NCBI GenBank assembly: GCA_934358955.1
Contig: CAKRLC010000126.1
Coordinates: 1-5,005, forward strand
Source: an uncultured Roseburia sp.
GTDB lineage: Bacteria; Bacillota; Clostridia; Lachnospirales; Lachnospiraceae
DNA length: 5,005 nt
Direction: 5' to 3'
Notes under the pieces: generated by a model
What the model saw: the letters and a program-made list of their open reading frames with translations, nothing else
Told to the model about the DNA's origin: nothing
The model's database searches: none
Shown here: in pieces, positions 1 through 4,969 of the stretch
Layout of the letters: each line of letters begins with the position of its first letter
Position numbering within the stretch: the first letter of the stretch is position 1
Translations under genes and position numbers: made by a program

Positions 1-1306
1 GTTCCATCTGCCAGATCGCAGCACTGTAAGGAGGAAGCTCACTTCCACCACCAAAGTCATGCACTGTTCCGGTGAGCAGATCGGTTGCTGTGCCGCAGCC
101 TGCGTCAAAATGGGCGGTAAATGGCTGCTCATCCGCGTTGATCGCTACGAGAACACGTTCTGTGTCTGTTTTCCGCTCAAAGATGCACTGACGGTTTGTC
201 AGAAGGACAGAACGGAAGCTGCCGTAATTTAAAGCATCGGAATGCTTCTTGATTTCAGAGAGCTTTGAGATAAATTCGGTAAGGCCGTTCCATTCCGGTG
301 CATCAAAGCTGACACGTAAAGCAGGGTCGCCTTCTTCTTTTCTGGCTTTTGCGCCCCATTCACTTCCATAATAGACACATGGGATGCCAGGCATGCCAAA
401 AAGAAGCGCATAGATCAATGGAAGATGATGCTCATTGGTCAGGATGCTTGCCACACGGGATACATCATGATTGTCAACGAAGCAGAGCAGATGCTTCCCC
501 TTGTAGAGTGTCCAGTTATCCGGACCGAACTGACGGAGCAGGGAATGATTGATCTCGAACAGATTCATACTGTTAAAGCTCGAATACAGTCCTTTGTAGC
601 ACTCGTAATTGGTGACAGAATGCAGCATGGAACCATTCATCCACTGGTTATAATCGCCGTGAAGTGTTTCCCCGACCAGGAAAAAGTCCGGCTTTAAGCT
701 GTCGCAGAAAGAGCGCAGTCTCCGCAGAAAATCATGGTCAAGACAGTACGCAACATCAAGGCGCAGACCATCAATATCAAATTCTTCGATCCATCCCCTG
801 ATACAGGAAAAAATATGCTGGATCACTTCTTCATTCCGGAGATTTAACTTGACCAGGTCATAGTTGCCCTCCCAGCCCTCGTACCAGAGCCCGTCGTTAT
901 AATTGGAATTTCCGTCAAAACTGATATGAAACCAGTCCTTGTAAGGAGAATCCCAGCGCTTTTGTAAAACATCCTGGAAAGCCCAGAAGCCTCTTCCAAC
1001 ATGGTTGAACACGCCGTCTAAAACGACACGGATGCCGGCCTTGTGAAGATTGTCACATACATTCTTAAAATCTTCATTCGTACCAAGTCTTGTATCAATT
1101 CTGGTGTAATCTCTTGTATTATATCCGTGTGTATCAGATTCGAAAACCGGTGAAAAATAAATCGCATTGGCACCGAGCTTTTCGATATGAGGGATCCAGT
1201 CATTCACTTTTAAAATACGATGTTCCAATACACCGTCATTTTCAAAAGGTGCACCGCAAAATCCTAACGGATAAATCTGATAAAATACACTTTCATAAGC
1301 CCACAT
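1..1306 (-). CDS. GH13 alpha-amylase-family glycoside hydrolase (3' end beyond window)
   Basis: An intracellular alpha-glucan hydrolase is predicted, probably acting on malto-oligosaccharides. The reading frame is open from ATG at 1306 to the left edge (435 codons visible) with no frameshift. All four GH13 signature regions are present in order: region I DGVFNH (97-102), region II GLRLD with predicted nucleophile Asp184, region III VGE with acid/base Glu213, and region IV FVDNHD with Asp281. Region V reads LVKLN (151-155), resembling the MPKLN of the neopullulanase/cyclomaltodextrinase group. The (beta/alpha)8 barrel begins almost at residue 1 (YESVFYQIYP). There is therefore no signal peptide and no N-terminal CBM34-like domain, which classical neopullulanases carry. 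The last visible residues (PYSAAIWQME) look like the end of the C-terminal beta domain, so little is probably missing. The start is fixed by GGAGG 7 nt upstream. The fold and catalytic residues are clear; the exact substrate is not. Confidence 0.94.
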   Translation of the reverse strand, partial: MWAYESVFYQIYPLGFCGAPFENDGVLEHRILKVNDWIPHIEKLGANAIYFSPVFESDTHGYNTRDYTRIDTRLGTNEDFKNVCDNLHKAGIRVVLDGVFNHVGRGFWAFQDVLQKRWDSPYKDWFHISFDGNSNYNDGLWYEGWEGNYDLVKLNLRNEEVIQHIFSCIRGWIEEFDIDGLRLDVAYCLDHDFLRRLRSFCDSLKPDFFLVGETLHGDYNQWMNGSMLHSVTNYECYKGLYSSFNSMNLFEINHSLLRQFGPDNWTLYKGKHLLCFVDNHDVSRVASILTNEHHLPLIYALLFGMPGIPCVYYGSEWGAKARKEEGDPALRVSFDAPEWNGLTEFISKLSEIKKHSDALNYGSFRSVLLTNRQCIFERKTDTERVLVAINADEQPFTAHFDAGCGTATDLLTGTVHDFGGGSELPPYSAAIWQME

Positions 1307-1313
1307 AAACAAG

Positions 1314-1318
1314 CCTCC
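1314..1318 (-). promoter_or_regulatory. Ribosome-binding site of the GH13 gene
   Basis: GGAGG on the minus strand lies 7 nt before the ATG at 1304-1306. It decides the start, and so shows that the protein begins directly with the catalytic barrel. No clear promoter is seen in the 47 nt after proC, so the gene may be read from the proC promoter. Confidence 0.85.
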
Positions 1319-1353
1319 ATTTGTTGTAATAATTTTTATTCGGATGATCGTTC

Positions 1354-2166
1354 CTAATGTTTACTCATATCGCGTGATTTCTTTGAGCAGGCGCGCTGTG
1401 CAGAGATAACCGCATTGCGGAATCCGCCGGCTTCAAGGGCAGCGACAGCTTCGATCGTTGTTCCGCCAGGGGAGCAGACAGCATCCTTTAATTCGCCTGG
1501 ATGCTTTCCGGTATCTAAGACCATCTTAGCGGAACCTAAGACAGCCTGTGCGGCAAACTTATAGGCCTGTGCGCGCGGCATTCCGTCTGCTACGGCTGCA
1601 TCTGCCATTGCCTCGATAAAAAGATAGACATAGGCAGGCGAAGAGCCTGAGACACCGATCACAGCGTCCATCAGGTTTTCAGTGATGACTTCGCATTTTC
1701 CGAAAGCATTAAAGATTGCCACAACATCCTTTAAATCTTCTTCGGAAACAGCAGCGTTGGTGCACAGTGCGCTCATTGCCTCACCGACGAGTGCAGGGGT
1801 GTTCGGCATAGCACGGACGAGACAGATCGGTCTGCCAAAAGCAGCCTCAATATCGGAAATCGACTGGCCGGCAGCGATCGAAACGATCACGCAGGATGGC
1901 TTTACGGAAGAAGAAATCTGTGGGATGACTTCTGCAAATTTGTTTGGTTTGACAGCGAGAAAAAGGATATCGCTGTTTGCGGCAACCTCTTCGTTGGATA
2001 AGGTAGTCCGGATAGAAAATTCGGCTGTAAGTCTTTCCAAAGTAGAAGAAGTATGGGCACTTGCAATGATCTGCGCAGGTGTCACAAGACCTGAGCGGAT
2101 GATGCCGCCAATGATGGCGCTTCCCATATTTCCGGCACCGATAAAACCAATTTGTTTATTCAACAT
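1354..2166 (-). CDS. proC: Pyrroline-5-carboxylate reductase
   Basis: This cytoplasmic enzyme reduces 1-pyrroline-5-carboxylate to L-proline with NAD(P)H, the final step of proline synthesis. The 270-residue length is normal for the family. The N-terminal Rossmann fold opens with GAGNMG (residues 10-15), followed by AVKP (71-74) and RAMPNTPA (118-125). The C-terminal helical dimerisation and catalytic domain carries GSSPAY (174-179) and the P5CR signature DAVCSPGGTT (228-237). The ATG at 2166 has AGGAGG 8 nt upstream (2175-2180), and translation ends at TAG. The gene lies downstream of crt on the same strand but behind a terminator, and has its own candidate promoter. The GH13 gene follows after 47 nt. 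No other proline-pathway gene (proA, proB) is adjacent. The family assignment is very secure. Confidence 0.98.
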   Translation of the reverse strand: MLNKQIGFIGAGNMGSAIIGGIIRSGLVTPAQIIASAHTSSTLERLTAEFSIRTTLSNEEVAANSDILFLAVKPNKFAEVIPQISSSVKPSCVIVSIAAGQSISDIEAAFGRPICLVRAMPNTPALVGEAMSALCTNAAVSEEDLKDVVAIFNAFGKCEVITENLMDAVIGVSGSSPAYVYLFIEAMADAAVADGMPRAQAYKFAAQAVLGSAKMVLDTGKHPGELKDAVCSPGGTTIEAVAALEAGGFRNAVISAQRACSKKSRDMSKH

Positions 2167-2202
2167 AGGAAAATCCTCCTTTGCTTTTACTCTTTGTTTT
2201 CA

Positions 2203-2231
2203 ATCCTAGTTCATTTTAGAAAAAAGGTCAA
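2203..2231 (-). promoter_or_regulatory. Candidate SigA promoter of proC
   Basis: On the minus strand, a -35 TTGACC (2226-2231) is separated by 17 nt from a -10 TAGGAT (2203-2208). The -35 matches the consensus at five of six positions and the -10 at four of six. A start near 2196 would give a leader of about 30 nt with the ribosome-binding site. Its place between the crt terminator and proC supports it. Confidence 0.5.
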
Positions 2232-2253
2232 CCGTTTGAAAAAAGTATTTTTG

Positions 2254-2309
2254 AAAAAAAGAACGTAACAGAAACGGCCGGTACACCTTTTCTGCTACGT
2301 TCTTTTTTT
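2254..2309 (-). terminator. Rho-independent terminator after crt
   Basis: An inverted repeat pairs 2254-2274 with 2289-2309. GAACGTA..CAG pairs with CTG..TACGTTC, flanked by runs of seven A and seven T. The one imperfect pair (2268 with 2295) is G-U in minus-strand RNA but A-C in plus-strand RNA, so the hairpin is stronger for minus-strand transcription. Read that way it ends in seven U, about 107 nt after the crt stop. It separates crt from proC. Confidence 0.88.
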
Positions 2310-2320
2310 GATACGTAATT

Positions 2321-2360
2321 CCCTAAAACGTTACTGCTTGGTGAGCAGTACCCCTAAAAC
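2321..2360 (-). repeat. Direct repeat flanking a small hairpin in the crt 3' untranslated region
   Basis: The 9-mer CCCTAAAAC occurs at 2321-2329 and again at 2352-2360. Between the copies is a perfect 7-bp stem, TACTGCT (2332-2338) with AGCAGTA (2344-2350), and a 5-nt loop. The whole lies between the crt stop codon and the terminator, so it should be transcribed with crt. No function is recognised. Confidence 0.5.
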
Positions 2361-2415
2361 TTCCCTGATAAAAATAAAGTGAAAAAATGTTTGTTAATGT
2401 TTATGTAATCCCAGA

Positions 2416-3219
2416 TTAGAAATCTGTCAGATCAGCAGCTCTGCGCTCTAAGAATGCGCTCATGCCTTCTGTTTTGTCATGTGTAGAGCATGTAACACCG
2501 AAGAGGTTTGCTTCCATCTCAACTGCGTTCTTGATGTCCATATCATAACCATTGTTGATCGCTGCTTTTGCAACAGATACAGCATAGCTTCCTTTTGATG
2601 CGATCTTTGCAGCCATAGCTTTTGCAGTAGCCATTAATTCTTCTGGAGCAACTACTTTGTTTACAAGACCGATTCTGTAAGCTTCTTCTGCGTTAATAGC
2701 ATCACATGTGAAGATCATCTCTTTTGCACGTCCCATGCCAACAAGACGGGCAAGTCTCTGTGTGCCACCGAATCCAGGAATGATTCCAAGACCACATTCA
2801 GGCTGGCCAAAGCTTGCGTTTGTAGAAGCGATACGGATATCACATGCCATGGAGATCTCGCATCCACCGCCAAGTGCGAAGCCGTTTACAGCTGCGATTG
2901 TTACCTGACGCATATTCATTAATTTGAAGAATGGTACGGAAGCTCTCATACCAAAAGCTCTTGCTTCTGCTGCTGTGAAGTTCACCATCTCAGCAATGTC
3001 AGCACCTGCAACGAAAGATTTGAATTCGTTTCCTTTTTTGTCAGGACCGCCTGTTAAGATCACAACTTTTACGTCATCTCTTGCTTCGATCTCTGTTAAA
3101 GCTACATTCAGCTCATCTAATGTCTCGCTGTTTAAGGCATTTAATGCAGCTGGTCTGGAAATAGTGAGAACTGCTACCTCGTCCTCAACATTTAATTTTA
3201 AATTGTTAAATTCGCTCAC
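2416..3219 (-). CDS. crt: 3-hydroxybutyryl-CoA dehydratase (crotonase)
   Basis: It interconverts 3-hydroxybutyryl-CoA and crotonyl-CoA in the cytoplasmic acetyl-CoA to butyrate pathway. The 267 residues form a single enoyl-CoA hydratase/isomerase domain. FVAGADIAEM (69-78) and GFALGGGCE (113-121) form the CoA and oxyanion-hole region, with Gly118 predicted to supply a backbone amide. The two catalytic glutamates are Glu121 (GGCE) and Glu141 (FGQPECGLG). The sequence closely resembles clostridial Crt as I remember it, apart from a loop about 6-8 residues longer at 59-66 (PDKKGNEF). The start is GTG, supported by AGGAGGG 8 nt upstream; no in-frame ATG fits better. The gene appears monocistronic, with its own promoter, a candidate Rex operator and a terminator. 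The partner genes thl, hbd, bcd and etfAB are not in the window. A different short-chain enoyl-CoA hydratase role is possible but less likely. Confidence 0.95.
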   Translation of the reverse strand: MSEFNNLKLNVEDEVAVLTISRPAALNALNSETLDELNVALTEIEARDDVKVVILTGGPDKKGNEFKSFVAGADIAEMVNFTAAEARAFGMRASVPFFKLMNMRQVTIAAVNGFALGGGCEISMACDIRIASTNASFGQPECGLGIIPGFGGTQRLARLVGMGRAKEMIFTCDAINAEEAYRIGLVNKVVAPEELMATAKAMAAKIASKGSYAVSVAKAAINNGYDMDIKNAVEMEANLFGVTCSTHDKTEGMSAFLERRAADLTDF

Positions 3220-3227
3220 GATAAATT

Positions 3228-3234
3228 CCCTCCT
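3228..3234 (-). promoter_or_regulatory. Ribosome-binding site selecting a GTG start for crt
   Basis: AGGAGGG on the minus strand lies 8 nt before the GTG at 3217-3219. This strong site argues that the rare GTG is the true start, giving the N-terminus MSEFNN, which fits the family's usual beginning. Confidence 0.85.
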
Positions 3235-3241
3235 GGATAGA

Positions 3242-3259
3242 TTGATAAAAAATTAACAA
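3242..3259 (-). promoter_or_regulatory. Candidate Rex operator in the crt leader
   Basis: The plus strand reads TTGATAAAAAATTAACAA. The Rex consensus in clostridia is TTGTTAANNNNTTAACAA, and 13 of its 14 defined positions match; only the fourth base differs. The site sits just downstream of the predicted crt transcription start and before the ribosome-binding site, where a bound repressor would block elongation or initiation. Rex is an NADH/NAD+-sensing repressor known to control butyrate-pathway genes, including crt operons, in clostridia. The site is inferred from sequence only. Confidence 0.7.
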
Positions 3260-3271
3260 TATGTTGTTCTT

Positions 3272-3300
3272 AGCATAAGCCTTTTCGAAGAATTTGTCAA
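3272..3300 (-). promoter_or_regulatory. SigA promoter of crt
   Basis: On the minus strand, a perfect -35 TTGACA (3295-3300) is followed by a 17-nt spacer and a -10 TATGCT (3272-3277, four of six consensus bases). The start would be near 3265, giving a leader of about 46 nt that contains the Rex-like site and the ribosome-binding site. Confidence 0.75.
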
Positions 3301-3390
3301 TATCTTATATCGAAATTTTTTGTAAAATCTTTCTTTTGTGCAATTTGCCAATGTATGTAAAAAGTAGGAAAATGCCTGTTTCCGGCTGTA

Positions 3391-3419
3391 TTTACATTTT
3401 GCGGGATTATAGGTATAAT
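3391..3419 (+). promoter_or_regulatory. SigA promoter of mutY
   Basis: TTTACA (3391-3396) and a perfect TATAAT (3414-3419) are separated by 17 nt. The predicted start near 3426 leaves a leader of about 31 nt. Transcription diverges from the crt promoter about 90 bp away, and the two transcripts do not overlap. Confidence 0.82.
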
Positions 3420-3456
3420 ACGGACAATTGGAAACAGTGACGAATGGGAGAATCAG

Positions 3457-4575
3457 ATGCTTACAGAGTTTCATTTAGAGAATTTAATAGAACCATTATT
3501 GGAATGGTTTGCAGGACATGCAAGGGTATTGCCATGGCGTGAAGAAGCCACGCCTTACCGTGTGTGGGTATCCGAGATTATGCTGCAACAGACAAGGGTG
3601 GAGGCGGTAAAACCTTATTTTGAGAGGTTCTTAGCAAAGCTTCCGGATGTACAGGCACTGGCAGAGTGTCCGGAGGATGAACTGTTAAAGCTGTGGGAAG
3701 GACTTGGCTATTACAACCGTGTCCGGAATATGCAAAAAGCAGCAATTCAGGTTATGGAAGATTATGACGGAGTGCTTCCGGCCGATTATGAAAAACTGCT
3801 TACCTTAAAAGGAATCGGAAGCTATACAGCAGGAGCGATCGCATCCATTGCTTACCAGATTCCGGTGCCGGCAGTAGATGGAAATGTATTCCGTGTCCTG
3901 ACAAGGGTATCGTTGGATGATACGGATATTATGAAGGCATCTTTCCGGAAAACCGTGGAACAGGAGCTTCGCACAGTGATGGAAGGAATGAAAGAGCCTG
4001 GGACTTTTAACCAGGCACTGATGGAGCTTGGGGCTACGGTCTGCGTGCCAAACGGTGCACCTCTTTGTGAGGAATGTCCGTGGAAGGAACTGTGTATGGC
4101 AAGAAAAGAAAACAGGATAGCGGAATTCCCGGTCAAGAGCAAAGCGAAAGCCCGGCGGATCGAACAGCGGACCGTCTTCGTGATCCGTGATAATGATAAG
4201 GTTGCTATCCAAAAACGTCCAAAAAAAGGGCTTCTGGCAGGTCTGTACGAGCTTCCTAATATAGAAGGGACATTTACAAAGGAAGAGGCCTTAGACTATG
4301 TGAAATCCATGCATCTTGCACCAATCCGTATTCTGGAATTAGAACCGGCAAAGCATATTTTTTCCCATATTGAATGGCAGATGCAAGGCTATATGATCCT
4401 CGTGGAGGAAGCGGGATTCAGTGGGGAAGAACAGGTTGGGTCAGATATGCTCTTTGTGGACGCAGCAAGCTCACAGGAGCATTACGCGATCCCGTCAGCT
4501 TTTGCGGCTTATGTAAAATATATGAACATCCATCTTGGAAATGAAAGATTCAAAGAGCAGGAAAAAGGGGAATAA
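3457..4575 (+). CDS. mutY: Adenine DNA glycosylase MutY
   Basis: It removes adenine mispaired with 8-oxoguanine, preventing G:C to T:A mutations in base-excision repair. The 372-residue length is normal. The N-terminal HhH-GPD domain shows WVSEIMLQQT with predicted catalytic Glu40 and Gln44/Gln45, the helix-hairpin-helix LKGIGSYTAGAI (117-128), and VDGNVFRV with catalytic Asp141. Four cysteines (196, 204, 207, 213) bind the [4Fe-4S] cluster in a C-X7-C-X2-C-X5-C pattern, one residue longer in the first gap than in E. coli MutY. The C-terminal NUDIX-like domain (about 237-355) recognises 8-oxoG and contains the FSH motif (302-304) known from Geobacillus MutY. The ATG is preceded by GGGAG 6 nt upstream. 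The gene is transcribed alone, divergent from crt, and is followed by a hairpin terminator. The assignment is very secure. Confidence 0.98.
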   Translation: MLTEFHLENLIEPLLEWFAGHARVLPWREEATPYRVWVSEIMLQQTRVEAVKPYFERFLAKLPDVQALAECPEDELLKLWEGLGYYNRVRNMQKAAIQVMEDYDGVLPADYEKLLTLKGIGSYTAGAIASIAYQIPVPAVDGNVFRVLTRVSLDDTDIMKASFRKTVEQELRTVMEGMKEPGTFNQALMELGATVCVPNGAPLCEECPWKELCMARKENRIAEFPVKSKAKARRIEQRTVFVIRDNDKVAIQKRPKKGLLAGLYELPNIEGTFTKEEALDYVKSMHLAPIRILELEPAKHIFSHIEWQMQGYMILVEEAGFSGEEQVGSDMLFVDAASSQEHYAIPSAFAAYVKYMNIHLGNERFKEQEKGE

Positions 4576-4584
4576 AAAAGAGGG

Positions 4585-4606
4585 AGCCGGTGTTTTAACA
4601 CCGGCT
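4585..4606 (+). terminator. Probable terminator of mutY
   Basis: AGCCGGTG (4585-4592) pairs perfectly with CACCGGCT (4599-4606) around a TTTTAA loop, starting 10 nt after the mutY stop. The T-run after it is short (TTT, then CATATG), so termination on the plus strand may be incomplete. Read on the minus strand the same hairpin is followed by CCCTCTTTTTT, a better tail, but no minus-strand gene lies to the right within the window. Confidence 0.65.
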
Positions 4607-4633
4607 TTCATATGAAAAAGATTGTGTATTGAA

Positions 4634-4705
4634 AGTGAAGTGATTCACTATTTTGTGGGAGGAACCTTGCTTATTCCTAAGCAAGGCAACCTGGGAAAAC
4701 CAGGT
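4634..4705 (+). other. Three consecutive stem-loops, possible structured RNA
   Basis: Three perfect hairpins follow each other within 72 nt. The first is AGTGAA/TTCACT (4634-4649) closed by GTGA, a GNRA-type tetraloop in RNA. The second is CCTTGCTTA/TAAGCAAGG (4665-4686), a 9-bp stem with loop TTCC. The third is ACCTGG/CCAGGT (4689-4705) with a GAAAA loop. No T-run follows, so they are not ordinary terminators. They would be transcribed by read-through from mutY; no promoter is evident directly upstream. The family is not recognised and the strand is uncertain. Confidence 0.35.
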
Positions 4706-4738
4706 ATGAAAAAAAGTTCTATGAAAAAATTTAACTGT

Positions 4739-4766
4739 TTGGCTTAACTTATAGTGAGAGTATAAA
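4739..4766 (+). promoter_or_regulatory. Weak promoter-like sequence
   Basis: TTGGCT (4739-4744) and TATAAA (4761-4766) are 16 nt apart. Each matches the SigA consensus at four or five positions. In AT-rich non-coding DNA such matches arise by chance. If real, transcription would run from about 4773 through the hairpin at 4797-4835 toward the gene beyond the right edge. Confidence 0.28.
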
Positions 4767-4796
4767 AAGAAAATGTGACGGTCGTATGAGAAGATT

Positions 4797-4835
4797 GTGA
4801 GTTTTTTGTTAATAAAATATGAACAAAAAGTTCAC
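4797..4835 (+). repeat. Long AU-rich inverted repeat
   Basis: The arms 4797-4810 (GTGAGTTTTTTGTT) and 4822-4835 (AACAAAAAGTTCAC) form a 14-bp stem with 12 Watson-Crick and two G-U pairs around an 11-nt loop. It lacks a GC-rich core and a U-tail, so it is not a typical terminator. It could be a regulator-binding palindrome or an RNA element in the leader of the next gene. Confidence 0.45.
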
Positions 4836-4940
4836 AGATTCACAAAACAAAAGTGGAAATTATTGTTCGTTACTGGAACGAAGTACGGGTGAACAGGAGC
4901 AATTTAGAGGATTTTTTGGAAAGTCTTAAGAAAAAAGCAA

Positions 4941-4969
4941 TTGGCTTGTGCATTTAAATTGTGTATAAT
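4941..4969 (+). promoter_or_regulatory. SigA-type promoter of a gene beyond the right edge
   Basis: TTGGCT (4941-4946) and a perfect TATAAT (4964-4969) are 17 nt apart, with an A-rich stretch just upstream (4928-4940) that could act as an UP element. The start would be near 4976, so the window ends about 30 nt into the transcript. The target gene is not visible. Confidence 0.65.

Noticed and set aside
349..697. Plus-strand open frames opposite the GH13 gene
   Set aside because: The minus-strand frame here is uninterrupted and carries GH13 catalytic motifs; the plus-strand frames are shadows.
1..1306. A possible frameshift or pseudogene in the GH13 gene
   Set aside because: I translated the whole stretch: 435 codons are continuous and all catalytic residues are intact.
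1682..2209. A 175-codon plus-strand open frame opposite proC
   Set aside because: It is antisense to a clear proC, has no recognisable motif, and continues through the proC ribosome-binding site. It is a by-product of proC codon bias.
2391..2408. TTGTTAATGTTTATGTAA near the crt stop as a Rex site
   Set aside because: The left half matches, but the right half matches at only three of seven positions, and it lies at the 3' end of crt rather than at a promoter.
3253..3474. A 73-codon minus-strand frame upstream of crt
   Set aside because: It overlaps the mutY start, the mutY promoter and the crt promoter, and its composition is unlike the real genes. It is very unlikely to be translated.
3805..4212. 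Minus-strand open frames of 96 and 135 codons opposite mutY
   Set aside because: They lie wholly inside mutY, have no family resemblance and overlap each other, so they are frame shadows.
4634..4705. Known riboswitch, SRP RNA, T-box or tmRNA
   Set aside because: None of the conserved signatures I know (T-box GGTGG, SRP GGAAGGAAGCA, c-di-GMP or cobalamin cores) is present.
4706..4747. A 13-codon ORF (MKKSSMKKFNCLA) as a possible leader peptide
   Set aside because: There is no proper ribosome-binding site, no run of regulatory codons and no terminator/antiterminator arrangement after it.
4806..4826. TTGTTAA ... TGAACAA as a second Rex site
   Set aside because: The half-sites are 7 nt apart instead of the 4 required by the Rex consensus, and the second half is imperfect; it is part of the larger hairpin.
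4819..4929. A 36-codon plus-strand ORF (begins MNKKFTDSQN)
   Set aside because: No Shine-Dalgarno sequence precedes it, and its start lies within the loop and right arm of the AU-rich hairpin. No recognisable features.
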